Origin: Dyadobacter bucti
Lineage (GTDB): Bacteria; Bacteroidota; Bacteroidia; Cytophagales; Spirosomataceae
Assembly (NCBI RefSeq): GCF_005869225.1
Contig: NZ_SWFP01000002.1
Span: forward strand, 558,001 to 622,000
DNA length: 64,000 nucleotides
Reading direction: 5' to 3'
Shown: one piece after another, positions 25,129 through 33,932 of the stretch
Layout of the letters: each line of letters opens with the position of its first letter
How positions within the stretch are numbered: the stretch's first letter is position 1
Translations under genes and position numbers: made by a program
The notes under the pieces: model-generated
What the model saw: the letters and a program-made list of their open reading frames with translations, nothing else
Database searches by the model: none
Told to the model about the DNA's origin: nothing

Positions 25129-27585
25129 ATGAAAAAACTGCTTTTTATTCTGTCATTATTTTTAGGGATACAAAATAGCCAGGCCCAGGTATCGGGCAGG
25201 CTGCTCACCAATGCCGGCGCACCCGTTCCTTTTGCGAACGTGCTCCTGCGCGATACCAGAGACTCGGCGAACCTTGCAGGCGCAGCCACAACCGAAACAG
25301 GCGAGTTTCGGATAGAAAACACAAGGTCTGGCCACTACATGCTGCGGTTAAGCAGCCTGGGGTATGTTACGCGGGGATTGCCCGCTTTCGAACTGACGTC
25401 CGTACAAAACCGAAAGGATTTCGGGGACATTATTCTGGAAGAAGAAGCCGGACAGCTGCAGGAAGTATCCGTGAGGGCCGCAAAGCCCATGTTTCAACAG
25501 GAAATCGACCGGACTGTAATCAATGTCGAAAGTAATGTGCTTTCGAAGGGCAGCTCGGCACTAGAAATTCTGCAGCGGTCGCCGGGCGTGATCATAGACG
25601 AGCGCACCAACGGAATAGCACTGAACGGGAAAAATGGCGTAATGGTCATGATAAACGGGAAAATGATGCGCATACCGGTCGAACAGCTGCTTGCGATGCT
25701 CAACGGAATGAGCGCCAATGACATTGAAAAAATAGAGCTGATCACTACCCCGCCGGCCGGGTACGATGCAGAGGGCAGCGGTGGTTTGATCAACATCGTG
25801 ATGAAGAAGGATAAAAAACCAGGAACAAATGGCTCCCTGTCACTTACCGCGGGTCACGGCTGGGGAGAAAAAGCGACCGGCAGCGGGACCGTCGGCCATC
25901 ACACGGGAAAAATCGATCTGTACGGCTCCTACACCTTCTCCCGCGACCGCAGCCGGAGCAACTTCTCTGCACATGGTTCTGAAATTGCAGCCATAGTAGG
26001 CGGTCCGGCCACTTTTGAATTCCGGAATGTGTACAAACCCCTCCGGAACAATCACAACCTGTCCGGCGGGATCGATGCGCAGCTGAGTCCGAAGATCACA
26101 GTTGGCGGCAACATAGGGTACATTAATAGCAGGACTTCCTCACAAGTTTTCAACCAGGCCGAATACATCCTTTACCCCGATTCGCTCCTGCTCTTCAACG
26201 GCCATGTCAATGGAAACACCCGCTGGCGCAACACGATCACCTCGGTTTATGCGGAAAAGAAAATCAGGGAGGGGGAAAAAATTACCTTCAACGCAGATTA
26301 CCTGCATTACAACATTGCCAATAACACCATCGTAAACAGTTCGTTCCTGGATGAAAACGGCAATCAGGCCGGCTCGGGAGGTGAAAACCAGTTCGCCGCC
26401 GATCAGAGCGGGTTTGCCAGAACTGCGATCAGGGTCGGAGTTGTAAAGCTTGATTACACAAAACAGTTGAGCAAAAAAACGAAGGTGGAAACCGGCGTCA
26501 AAACTACTTACACCGAAAGTTCCAGCTTTTCGGGCATACAGGAGCTGATCAACGGCGAGTGGAAACCAAGGGACGAAGTCGCGAACGATCTGGCAGTAAC
26601 CGAGGGAATCGGCGCGGCCTATATTTCGTTTCATACACAATTCAATCCTTCCACAAGTCTGGCAGCGGGTGTCCGGTATGAATATGCCCGCACACAGATC
26701 GCCGACGGCCGCACAGGGGAGAATTCAGTAGACAGGAGACTCGGAAAGTTTTTCCCAAGCCTGTTTTTTTCAAAAAAATTAAACGAGAAAAATGAATTAC
26801 AGCTTTCATACAGTAAAAGGATCAGCAGGCCATCCTACAATGACCTCAGCTCATTTGTATCCTACAATGACCCTATCTCCTATTTTACTGGTAACCCTCT
26901 CCTGAAACCCACTATCACCAATAATCTCAAAGCCGGTTATCATTTTTATGGCTACTCGGTTTCGGTGCTGTTCAGCCGGGACGACTACCCCATTGTCCAG
27001 GGACAAATTACGCCCGGCGGGAACGGCGACCTGGTATATATTTCCCCCCAGAACATCAGATACCAGAACAACCTGACTTTTGAAACCAGCATTCCCGTAA
27101 AAGTAACCGGCTGGTGGAGCATGAACTATGGTTTCGTAGGTGGCTGGCGACAATACAAGCTGGATTACCTGGCCAATTGGTTTGTAAAATCCTTCCTGAG
27201 CTATTCAGCCAATTTCAGTCAGTCTTTCAGGTTTGCGGGCAATTTTTCGGCGGAACTTTCAGGATGGTACAACAGTGCTTCCTATGGGGGCAACGCAAGG
27301 GTCAGCGGGTTCGGGGCGGTAAATGCCGGGATCAAAAAAGAGCTGAAAAAGAACAAGGGATCGGTCCAGTTTTCCGTCACGGATATGTTGAGGACCATGA
27401 ACATCCGCAATTCCATCGGTGTGCTGACCGAAGACGCATTTCATACCAGGGCCTACGTCAGTTACAATGCCGAATCGAGGCGGTTTCCAATCATGAAGCT
27501 TACATTTTCCCGCTCATTCGGTGGTACCCGTACCGAGAGAAGACAGGAAAACAGCTCCTCCGAAGAGCGGGACCGGGTAAGATAG
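25129..27585 (+). CDS. TonB-dependent receptor / outer-membrane beta-barrel protein
   Basis: About 818 residues from ATG 25129, preferred over the upstream frame because MKKLLFILSLFLGIQNSQAQ is a clean signal peptide. Domains: a carboxypeptidase-regulatory-like sandwich (VSGRLLTNAGAPVPFANVLLRDT, residues 20-100), a plug (EISVRAAKPMFQQEIDRTVINV to GSGGLINIVMKKD, about 110-220) and an outer-membrane barrel ending in RRFPIMKLTFSRSFGG. It resembles the OMP_b-brl type rather than SusC, and no SusD partner is near. Substrate could be a siderophore, peptide or glycan. The C-terminal tail (TRTERRQENSSSEERDRVR) is unusually charged. The 3' end overlaps the convergent gene by 72 bp. Confidence 0.88.
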   Translation: MKKLLFILSLFLGIQNSQAQVSGRLLTNAGAPVPFANVLLRDTRDSANLAGAATTETGEFRIENTRSGHYMLRLSSLGYVTRGLPAFELTSVQNRKDFGDIILEEEAGQLQEVSVRAAKPMFQQEIDRTVINVESNVLSKGSSALEILQRSPGVIIDERTNGIALNGKNGVMVMINGKMMRIPVEQLLAMLNGMSANDIEKIELITTPPAGYDAEGSGGLINIVMKKDKKPGTNGSLSLTAGHGWGEKATGSGTVGHHTGKIDLYGSYTFSRDRSRSNFSAHGSEIAAIVGGPATFEFRNVYKPLRNNHNLSGGIDAQLSPKITVGGNIGYINSRTSSQVFNQAEYILYPDSLLLFNGHVNGNTRWRNTITSVYAEKKIREGEKITFNADYLHYNIANNTIVNSSFLDENGNQAGSGGENQFAADQSGFARTAIRVGVVKLDYTKQLSKKTKVETGVKTTYTESSSFSGIQELINGEWKPRDEVANDLAVTEGIGAAYISFHTQFNPSTSLAAGVRYEYARTQIADGRTGENSVDRRLGKFFPSLFFSKKLNEKNELQLSYSKRISRPSYNDLSSFVSYNDPISYFTGNPLLKPTITNNLKAGYHFYGYSVSVLFSRDDYPIVQGQITPGGNGDLVYISPQNIRYQNNLTFETSIPVKVTGWWSMNYGFVGGWRQYKLDYLANWFVKSFLSYSANFSQSFRFAGNFSAELSGWYNSASYGGNARVSGFGAVNAGIKKELKKNKGSVQFSVTDMLRTMNIRNSIGVLTEDAFHTRAYVSYNAESRRFPIMKLTFSRSFGGTRTERRQENSSSEERDRVR

Positions 27586-29037
27586 GTGGGACACACGCGG
27601 GTACACTCTTAACGGTTTCCTGATCGTGAGAGGAGCCTTTATGACCTGCCCTTTTTCACCGTCAATCCAGGTTGTTTCCAGGTAATTATCTTCTCTCAGC
27701 AAATTGAGGCTGATCTTCTTGTTGTTTTCATACAGTTCAATCACGTTGTTCTTGCCGTACAGCCAGTTTCCGCACATGAGCTTGATATTACTTCCCTCCC
27801 AACTAAAATTGACCACCTCATTGTTGACAAATACAGAACTGATATTCGCCTTGATGTTCGTGATCATGATTTTTTTCAACTTCATCATGTATTCGGAAGG
27901 CACCCCGTTGCATTCCAGGTCTATCTCGTTGATCCCGCTTTTAAACCCTGACTGCATCAAAGTCTGGTTTTCATTCGCCATAGTTTCTCCGTAATGAAGG
28001 ATGTTGCATTTATTGAGCCGGCCGTATTCTTTTGGCAAAATACGCAGGCAAATATAAGTTTTGAGGTTACCAACTGTTTTATCTGCAGGAAACGTGAAAG
28101 GCTGCTTGTCGCGCATCTGGATCACGTAAGGATTTGCTTCGGTTATTTCCACCGCCAGCACGGGATCCAGCTCTTCCACAACCGGGGTCTCGGGTTCTAC
28201 GGGGATCTTTTTCAATTTGATATTCTGATCGTTTTTTGCTTCGGCCAGATCGATCTGTTCCTGGTAAACATCCTTGTCATCCAGCGTCAGGTAACCCTCC
28301 TTCTCAACTGTCAGAACATAGCTTTCCTTTTGCAGGTTGGGGGGGATCACAATCTCGAAACGCCCCTGGTTATTCGTAACCGAAATAATATCCCCGATTT
28401 TGACATGGGCGCCCTGGATAAAGCCACCGTCCACAGACAGGATGTTCCCCGACACCTTTTCGATTGTAAGAGGGGTTACGGCAAGGTCTGTTTTTTCTTT
28501 CAGTGTGTAAAGAGAATCAGGATAGGCCAGCTTGAATTTGTCGGATTGCAGCTGAAAAGAAACTTTCTGATCCTGAAATTCCACAGGAATGTTCATCAGC
28601 GAAACCTGGCCGTTTGCATCCACCGGATTTCCCCCGGTAAGGCTTTTTCCCGCCACCGAAAAACTGAGAGATCCTGCCCTGATCACATGGTCTGACATGC
28701 CTTTGGGGCCGTGCAAATTGACGGTAGCATTGAAAAAATACACTTCCGGCTTGATCGGATCAATCGTATAAAGGGCAATAAAAACGGCAATTCCACCGCC
28801 TGCTTCCAGATTAAGCCCTTTGAATTTCAAACTGCCCGACAGGAAAGCCGTCACCAAAATGCCACCGAAAAGCGCAAAAAGGATCCTGAAAAGCTGAGGA
28901 TTTTGCTGGGACCATCCCGGTTTTTCAAAACTCACAACAATGAGAAAAAGCATTACGGCAAATGAAAAAGCAATTGCCGCAATTTTGCCCGGGCTAACGG
29001 ACCGTTTCGTTTTTCCGGTTCTGACGCGACTTTCCAT
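27514..29037 (-). CDS. Membrane protein with carboxypeptidase-regulatory-like domain
   Basis: I do not recognise the 507-residue protein as a named family. Residues 15-35 (AAIAFSFAVMLFLIVVSF) and 48-65 (LFRILFALFGGILVTAFLSG) are membrane helices, with a third weaker segment near 78-92. The rest appears beta-rich: a stretch near 200-260 (VSGNILSVDGGFIQGAHVKIGDIISVTNNQGRFEIVIPP) looks like a carboxypeptidase-D regulatory fold, followed by a proline-rich linker (KKIPVEPETPVVEELDP) and another beta domain. It is the second gene of a pair with the lipase-like hydrolase upstream (34-bp gap). Its last 24 codons run antisense through the end of the TonB receptor gene, possibly after loss of an earlier stop. 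Function is unknown. Confidence 0.7.
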   Translation of the reverse strand: MESRVRTGKTKRSVSPGKIAAIAFSFAVMLFLIVVSFEKPGWSQQNPQLFRILFALFGGILVTAFLSGSLKFKGLNLEAGGGIAVFIALYTIDPIKPEVYFFNATVNLHGPKGMSDHVIRAGSLSFSVAGKSLTGGNPVDANGQVSLMNIPVEFQDQKVSFQLQSDKFKLAYPDSLYTLKEKTDLAVTPLTIEKVSGNILSVDGGFIQGAHVKIGDIISVTNNQGRFEIVIPPNLQKESYVLTVEKEGYLTLDDKDVYQEQIDLAEAKNDQNIKLKKIPVEPETPVVEELDPVLAVEITEANPYVIQMRDKQPFTFPADKTVGNLKTYICLRILPKEYGRLNKCNILHYGETMANENQTLMQSGFKSGINEIDLECNGVPSEYMMKLKKIMITNIKANISSVFVNNEVVNFSWEGSNIKLMCGNWLYGKNNVIELYENNKKISLNLLREDNYLETTWIDGEKGQVIKAPLTIRKPLRVYPRVSHLSYPVPLFGGAVFLSSLGTGTTE

Positions 29038-29071
29038 GTTGACTAAATCATTACGGTTGAAACATTGTATA

Positions 29072-30628
29072 TCAATCGATCAGCGCAGCTTCTCCCGAAA
29101 CATTCGCTGCCTCATCATTCCATACCGAAGGCTGCAGGCAGATCTGCCCGCTAACGGTTTTTGCTTCCCGGAAAGGAAACCTGAAAACACCATCGGTAAG
29201 TAAAGTCTTCTGCCAGCTTCCCGGGTCGTCGATATCCTGCGTCTCCGACAGCCATCTGAACTCCACAACCGATTTGGACTTTTCTGCCAGGTTGATGCGG
29301 ATATCCATACTTTCACTGTAAATCACGCGCTCGGGAAACTGTGTTTCAAACAGAAAACCTTGTTTCACCTGATGCTGGGATATTTTGAAAGTGAGTAAAA
29401 AAACAGAAAAATTATCCCCGGAAGGCCGCAGTCTGGTATCCAGGAAACCGGTGTGCAGATGAAGTTTTTGTATCGGGAAGTCGTTACGGTCGGAGCGAAA
29501 TGCGTTTTCGCAGGGATTTTGTTTCCGCTGATGGAGATATACCCCGGTACCCCGGACCGACAGGGAAAATTCGATATCGTAAAATTCCCTGGTATTGTCT
29601 TTGGGTGGGGCGGTGCTGAGCTGTACATTTTCCAGCCAGATCCTTACCCTTGTGTCACCGAAAAGAAAACGCCGGATGTTCTCATAAGTTTCAAAACTGT
29701 TGACGATACCCCTCCTGCCCGAGTGCGCCCTGTGCACATTGGCCCAGTAGGCACCCTTGATGTAGGCATTGCTCTGCTTCACAAGTCCGTCGCTATGGCT
29801 GCCCGTCGCCTTTCGGACGACCGAGTAACTTTCATGATCACTGCCGATGATACAGAGGCACCGGCCTTCGGGATAAGTACCGAATAGCTTTTGCAAATCG
29901 GCCGCAGGGGAAGGGAGTTTAAGATATTTAACCATACTTTCCCTTTTGAAAATCGCACCATTCAGCGCGTTTCCCTTACTGATCACCAGATCTTCCAGGA
30001 AGTCGGGGACCGCGCTGAGCTCTATGCCTCCGTGCGGCGTACCAATGGTCACCAGCCGGTGGATCCATCGGTCGGCTTTTTCTTTTTTGGAGGCTAAAAT
30101 GTTCTGTATCAAACAACGTGACACCAGTCCGCCCATAGAATGCGCGATGATGATCACCTTATAGTCTTCGTCGTCGGGGCCGAGGTCTACATCGGCCAGT
30201 TTCAATTCCCTGGGGATTCGCTCACAGATCAGTTCACGCAGGTCCTCTGCATGCTCGATGATATTCCTGACCTTCCCCGATACCACGTCTTTATCGTAGA
30301 ACCGGCTGATCCACATGCTTCGGGTTGGGTTCTGAACGTTGCCTCCGGGATTGCTCAATGCCAGGGCGAGGCCACTGTTGGCGGCATCCACGTAGCTATA
30401 TTCTTTCAGAAACCGGATAAGCTGACCTTCAAAGACGATCGGCTCCTGATAGCTGGGAGGCAAGGCATTGCGTTTTTCAACAGAAGTCTCAGAATAGCCG
30501 TAATAGGCATCGAAGAAGGTCTCTTCCCTTGACCCAGCCGTGGGTGTAAAACCACGGACATACACGATCGGATAAAGCCCCTGCGCTACATCGATCCTGA
30601 ATTTTCCGGCAGACGGTACTGGCATCAT
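29072..30628 (-). CDS. Alpha/beta-hydrolase (PGAP1/lipase-like)
   Basis: The 518-residue protein has a lipase-type nucleophile elbow, VIIIAHSMGGLVSRCLIQN, with the serine near residue 165, a preceding strand YPIVYVRGF near residue 20 in place of the usual PVLLVHG, and TIGTPHGGIEL near 195 typical of PGAP1- and triacylglycerol-lipase-like folds. The distal half (about 310-518) is beta-rich with no motif I know. No signal peptide is seen, so it should be cytoplasmic or delivered by another route. It is followed 34 bp later by a membrane protein gene; the two may form a functional pair. Esterase or phospholipase activity is expected; the substrate is unknown. Confidence 0.78.
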   Translation of the reverse strand: MMPVPSAGKFRIDVAQGLYPIVYVRGFTPTAGSREETFFDAYYGYSETSVEKRNALPPSYQEPIVFEGQLIRFLKEYSYVDAANSGLALALSNPGGNVQNPTRSMWISRFYDKDVVSGKVRNIIEHAEDLRELICERIPRELKLADVDLGPDDEDYKVIIIAHSMGGLVSRCLIQNILASKKEKADRWIHRLVTIGTPHGGIELSAVPDFLEDLVISKGNALNGAIFKRESMVKYLKLPSPAADLQKLFGTYPEGRCLCIIGSDHESYSVVRKATGSHSDGLVKQSNAYIKGAYWANVHRAHSGRRGIVNSFETYENIRRFLFGDTRVRIWLENVQLSTAPPKDNTREFYDIEFSLSVRGTGVYLHQRKQNPCENAFRSDRNDFPIQKLHLHTGFLDTRLRPSGDNFSVFLLTFKISQHQVKQGFLFETQFPERVIYSESMDIRINLAEKSKSVVEFRWLSETQDIDDPGSWQKTLLTDGVFRFPFREAKTVSGQICLQPSVWNDEAANVSGEAALID

Positions 30629-30798
30629 AAGTATTTAGGACAAAAGGTGTTGAGTGCATTGAAAGGTAAAAATTTCCCCAGTGAAAAGGATCTCAAACAG
30701 GGCTTATTTATTTAATGGCAAACCACCCTGTTACCTCTGCATCCAACCGTAAATTACTGTCCTGTACGCCGCCCGAAGGTGCACCGCGAACCAACGGT

Positions 30799-32337
30799 TT
30801 ACTTTACTGCCCCCTCCCGGGTGAACCCGCTATCCTGTTGGGCGAGCAGCAACGTTTTCAGCTCTCTCGCGATTTCCGGTTTTTGCTGTACAAGGTTTTG
30901 TGTTTCGCGCGGATCATTTTCTATGTCGTACAACTGGGCTGTCAGCTCCTTGGTTGCCGATTCGTCCCTGGACCAGCCGCCGCTGCCCTGCCCTTCCACA
31001 TATTTCCATCTTCCTTTGCGTATGGCAAACATACCGTTGATCGAATGATGGATAATGCTTTGTCGCACAGGCTTTCCGCTACCTGACTTGGAGAGAACTG
31101 GGGAAAAATCAAAACTGTCCTGACCTGCATTTGCCGGTATTTTCCGCCCTGTGAGGCTGGCGAACGTAGACATAAGGTCCGTGAGGCAAACCGTCTCACT
31201 CACCGTACCCGGTTTCCGCCCTGCACCTGGCCACCGTACAATGAAAGGAACCCTGTGGCCGCCTTCCCATATATCCGATTTCTGTCCGCGAAGGATCCCG
31301 TTGGCCTGATGTTTAGGGAATTTCTCTTTATCGCCGGGTTTCCAGTCAGCCCCGTTGTCGGAGGTAAAAACAATCAGCGTATTGTCTTTCAGGCCGAGGC
31401 TGTCGAGCGTGCGCACGACCTGTCCGACGACATCATCTGTATGTGCCACAAAATCCCCGTAAATACCCGCCCCGGATTTCCCCTGAAAACCCTTCGAGGG
31501 CAGCCAGGGCGTATGCGGACTGGTGAGCGGCAGGTAGAGAAAGAAAGGTTGTTTGGTTTTGCTTTGCCCGATCAGGAATTCTTTTGCTTTACTGCCCAGA
31601 TGATCGAGCGTCTGTTCCAGTTTAAAGTCCCCTGCTGCTTTGCCTGAACGCCAGAAAACCCCTCTCGGATCATTCTTTCCCTCTATTTCACCGATATCGC
31701 GATTGGTAGGCCTGCCATTTTCCAGGTAAATGTAAGGTGGTATGTCCAGTGACGACGGGATAATATAACTATAATCGAAACCCAGGTCATTGGGCCCTTG
31801 CAGCAGATCGGCCTTTATATTCAGCTTGTCTCCCGCCGGCCATGAGTCCGGGGCGCCGCCGGGCTGGGGCTGGGATGCGTCCCGCTCAGGCCAGTTGAGC
31901 CCGAGATGCCACTTTCCGATCACAGCCGTCTGGTAACCCGATTGTTTCATCAGATCTGCCACTGTGAACCTGTTTTCCTCGATCAGCGCCGGTGAGTAGC
32001 CGCCCAGCACACCCTTTTTCAAAGGTGAGCGGAAAGCATAGCGCCCGGTTATCAGCCCATATCTGGTAGGCGTGCAGACCGCCGAGCCCGAATGTGCGTC
32101 CGTGAAACGCAGCCCTTCCCTGCTTAGCCTGTCGAGGTTGGGCGTACTGGTTTGGGATTCAGGATTATAACATTGCAGGTCACCATAGCCCAGATCATCC
32201 GCCAGAATGACCACAATATTCGGTTTGACAGCAGCCGACGCCTGAACATTTTTCGTTTCCGGCAGATAAGCCGAAAAAACCAGAAGAGCAGCAGGAACGG
32301 CCGCCGCCGCGATTGTTTTGTATTTCAAATTCATCAT
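30799..32337 (-). CDS. Secreted S1-family sulfatase
   Basis: About 512 residues from ATG 32337 (a GTG at 32364 would start 3 bp past the SusD stop; the ATG gives a better signal peptide, YKTIAAAAVPAALLVFSAYL). Sulfatase hallmarks: the metal-binding ILADDLGYGD near residue 45, the formylglycine site CTPTR near 88-92 inside SGSAVCTPTRYGLITGR, and GKWHLG near 138. The C-x-P-x-R form is matured by formylglycine-generating enzyme, which is not in this window. Further metal ligands lie in FTSDNGAD near 340. It would remove sulfate from a glycan in the periplasm or on the surface. It is the last gene of the SusC/SusD/FecR/sigma locus to its right, implying a sulfated substrate. Confidence 0.92.
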   Translation of the reverse strand: MMNLKYKTIAAAAVPAALLVFSAYLPETKNVQASAAVKPNIVVILADDLGYGDLQCYNPESQTSTPNLDRLSREGLRFTDAHSGSAVCTPTRYGLITGRYAFRSPLKKGVLGGYSPALIEENRFTVADLMKQSGYQTAVIGKWHLGLNWPERDASQPQPGGAPDSWPAGDKLNIKADLLQGPNDLGFDYSYIIPSSLDIPPYIYLENGRPTNRDIGEIEGKNDPRGVFWRSGKAAGDFKLEQTLDHLGSKAKEFLIGQSKTKQPFFLYLPLTSPHTPWLPSKGFQGKSGAGIYGDFVAHTDDVVGQVVRTLDSLGLKDNTLIVFTSDNGADWKPGDKEKFPKHQANGILRGQKSDIWEGGHRVPFIVRWPGAGRKPGTVSETVCLTDLMSTFASLTGRKIPANAGQDSFDFSPVLSKSGSGKPVRQSIIHHSINGMFAIRKGRWKYVEGQGSGGWSRDESATKELTAQLYDIENDPRETQNLVQQKPEIARELKTLLLAQQDSGFTREGAVK

Positions 32338-32367
32338 CAGTATTTTATCGTCATTCCAAATCACTTG

Positions 32368-33885
32368 CTAGTTATACCCCGGATTCTGCTGCCCCAGCTT
32401 GGCATTATTGATAAACTCCGTCGCCGGAATAGGGTACAAGTAATATTTCTTACCGGTTATGGGATGTAAAACCGTCCTTTGCGCCGGGAATTTCAATGCA
32501 AGAAAATCGAGCTGGGGCTGCATGGTATTTTCCATGATACCCCACCGGTTCAGGTCGAAGTATCTTTTGGTCTCAAAAGCAAATTCCACACGCCTTTCAT
32601 TCCGTAAAGCCTTTCTAAAACTTTCCTGGGTGTTCACCTGTGCAGGCGGCAAAGCAGGCAATCCAGCCTTTACCCGGACCTGATTTAACAAATCCAATGC
32701 TATGCCTCCGACCTGAAATGTCCTTTCATTCATCGCCTCCGCTTTTGCCAGGAGTATCTCCGAATATCTTATCAAAGGGAAATTCCAGGTGCTTCTCCCG
32801 TTAGGGTCCTTGGTATTGTAATATTTATGAATGTAAAAAAGGCTGCCCGCGGGTTTCGAAGCATCAACAAAATTGGGGAGGTTGTAGGAATTAAGGCTCA
32901 CTTCCTTCCTTAAATCACCGGTTTCGAAGGCCTGCACAATACCGTTGCCCGATGACGGCCCGCCACCTCTCCCATTCAGGTTATCGTCCGTCGGCAATAT
33001 GATCGCTCCCCCGTTCTGGGTACTTGTGGGCGCTAGAAATGTACTCAGGCTACTGGTTGTGGCCAAGTCCACCCCGCCATACTGTACCTCGAACAGAGTT
33101 CCCTGATTGTTTTCGGCCGAACCGTCGAAATAGGAAGCGTAATTGTTTTGCAGCGTCTTTTTACCAATCACCAGATCGGCGGCGGCTATCACTTCGTCCC
33201 ATTCTCCCAGTTCCAGATGCACAAGCGTTTTCAATCCGGCTGCCGAAAGATTGACCGGCCGGCCGGCCTCATTGCCTACGCCCGAACCATAGGCAGCTGG
33301 CAGTAAATTATACGCGTCTGTCAGATCTGCCTTGATCTGTGCATATGCCTCTTCAATAGATGCCCTCGGTAATTCCGCATCCGTCCGGCTCCCGATCTGC
33401 CTGACGATCAGTGGTACCCCGCCGAAAAGGCGTACGAGATTGAAATAATAGGCAGCGCGTAAAAACCTGGCCTGACCTTCGATGTTCTTCCGGGATTGTT
33501 CACTTGAAAAATCAGTTACATTATCCAGATTGTCCAGCACTGTATTCGTCCGCGCAATCCCTTGATAGCTGGTCGACCAGATGTTCTGGGAATGGGTAAA
33601 AACAGGTTCAGCAATGAACAAATCAGGTTCCAGCTCATTCCGCCAGGTCCAGCCGTCGTCGCTGGCAAGGTCCGTCAGCCGTTGAAAAGAGCCCTTGTAC
33701 ATGGTCTGCAGAGGCGCATACATGCCATTTACGGCAGTGAGCATTCCGCTTTCAGTAGTCAGTAAGGTTTCCAGCGGTATCTGACCCTGGATATCCGGTT
33801 CGAGAATGTTCTGGCATCCCGCCCAGGTAAGGGTTAATGTAGCAAAACAGAGCTTTTTAAAAAATCTTTTATTGATCTTCATCAT
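32368..33885 (-). CDS. SusD/RagB-family glycan-binding lipoprotein (sulfatase locus)
   Basis: About 505 residues from ATG 33885 (next in-frame ATG 33882). The signal MKINKRFFKKLCFATLTLTWAGC has the lipobox cysteine near residue 24. SusD motifs follow: YQGIARTNTVLDNLDNV, the ARFLRAAYYFNLVRLFGGVPLI block near 140-160, and SEILLAKAEAMNE near 390 with FRKALRNERRVEFAFETKRYFDLNRWG near 440-465. It acts at the cell surface with the SusC protein encoded upstream on the same strand, and with the sulfatase downstream. Confidence 0.92.
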   Translation of the reverse strand: MMKINKRFFKKLCFATLTLTWAGCQNILEPDIQGQIPLETLLTTESGMLTAVNGMYAPLQTMYKGSFQRLTDLASDDGWTWRNELEPDLFIAEPVFTHSQNIWSTSYQGIARTNTVLDNLDNVTDFSSEQSRKNIEGQARFLRAAYYFNLVRLFGGVPLIVRQIGSRTDAELPRASIEEAYAQIKADLTDAYNLLPAAYGSGVGNEAGRPVNLSAAGLKTLVHLELGEWDEVIAAADLVIGKKTLQNNYASYFDGSAENNQGTLFEVQYGGVDLATTSSLSTFLAPTSTQNGGAIILPTDDNLNGRGGGPSSGNGIVQAFETGDLRKEVSLNSYNLPNFVDASKPAGSLFYIHKYYNTKDPNGRSTWNFPLIRYSEILLAKAEAMNERTFQVGGIALDLLNQVRVKAGLPALPPAQVNTQESFRKALRNERRVEFAFETKRYFDLNRWGIMENTMQPQLDFLALKFPAQRTVLHPITGKKYYLYPIPATEFINNAKLGQQNPGYN

Positions 33886-33932
33886 TTTGCATATAAGGTT
33901 TCTTGTCATAATTTCCTTGTTCCAGCCGCGGG

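Noticed and set aside
29453..29887. A 144-codon plus-strand frame antisense to the lipase-like gene
   Set aside because: It is a shadow frame; the minus-strand product has the GxSxG elbow and other lipase motifs.
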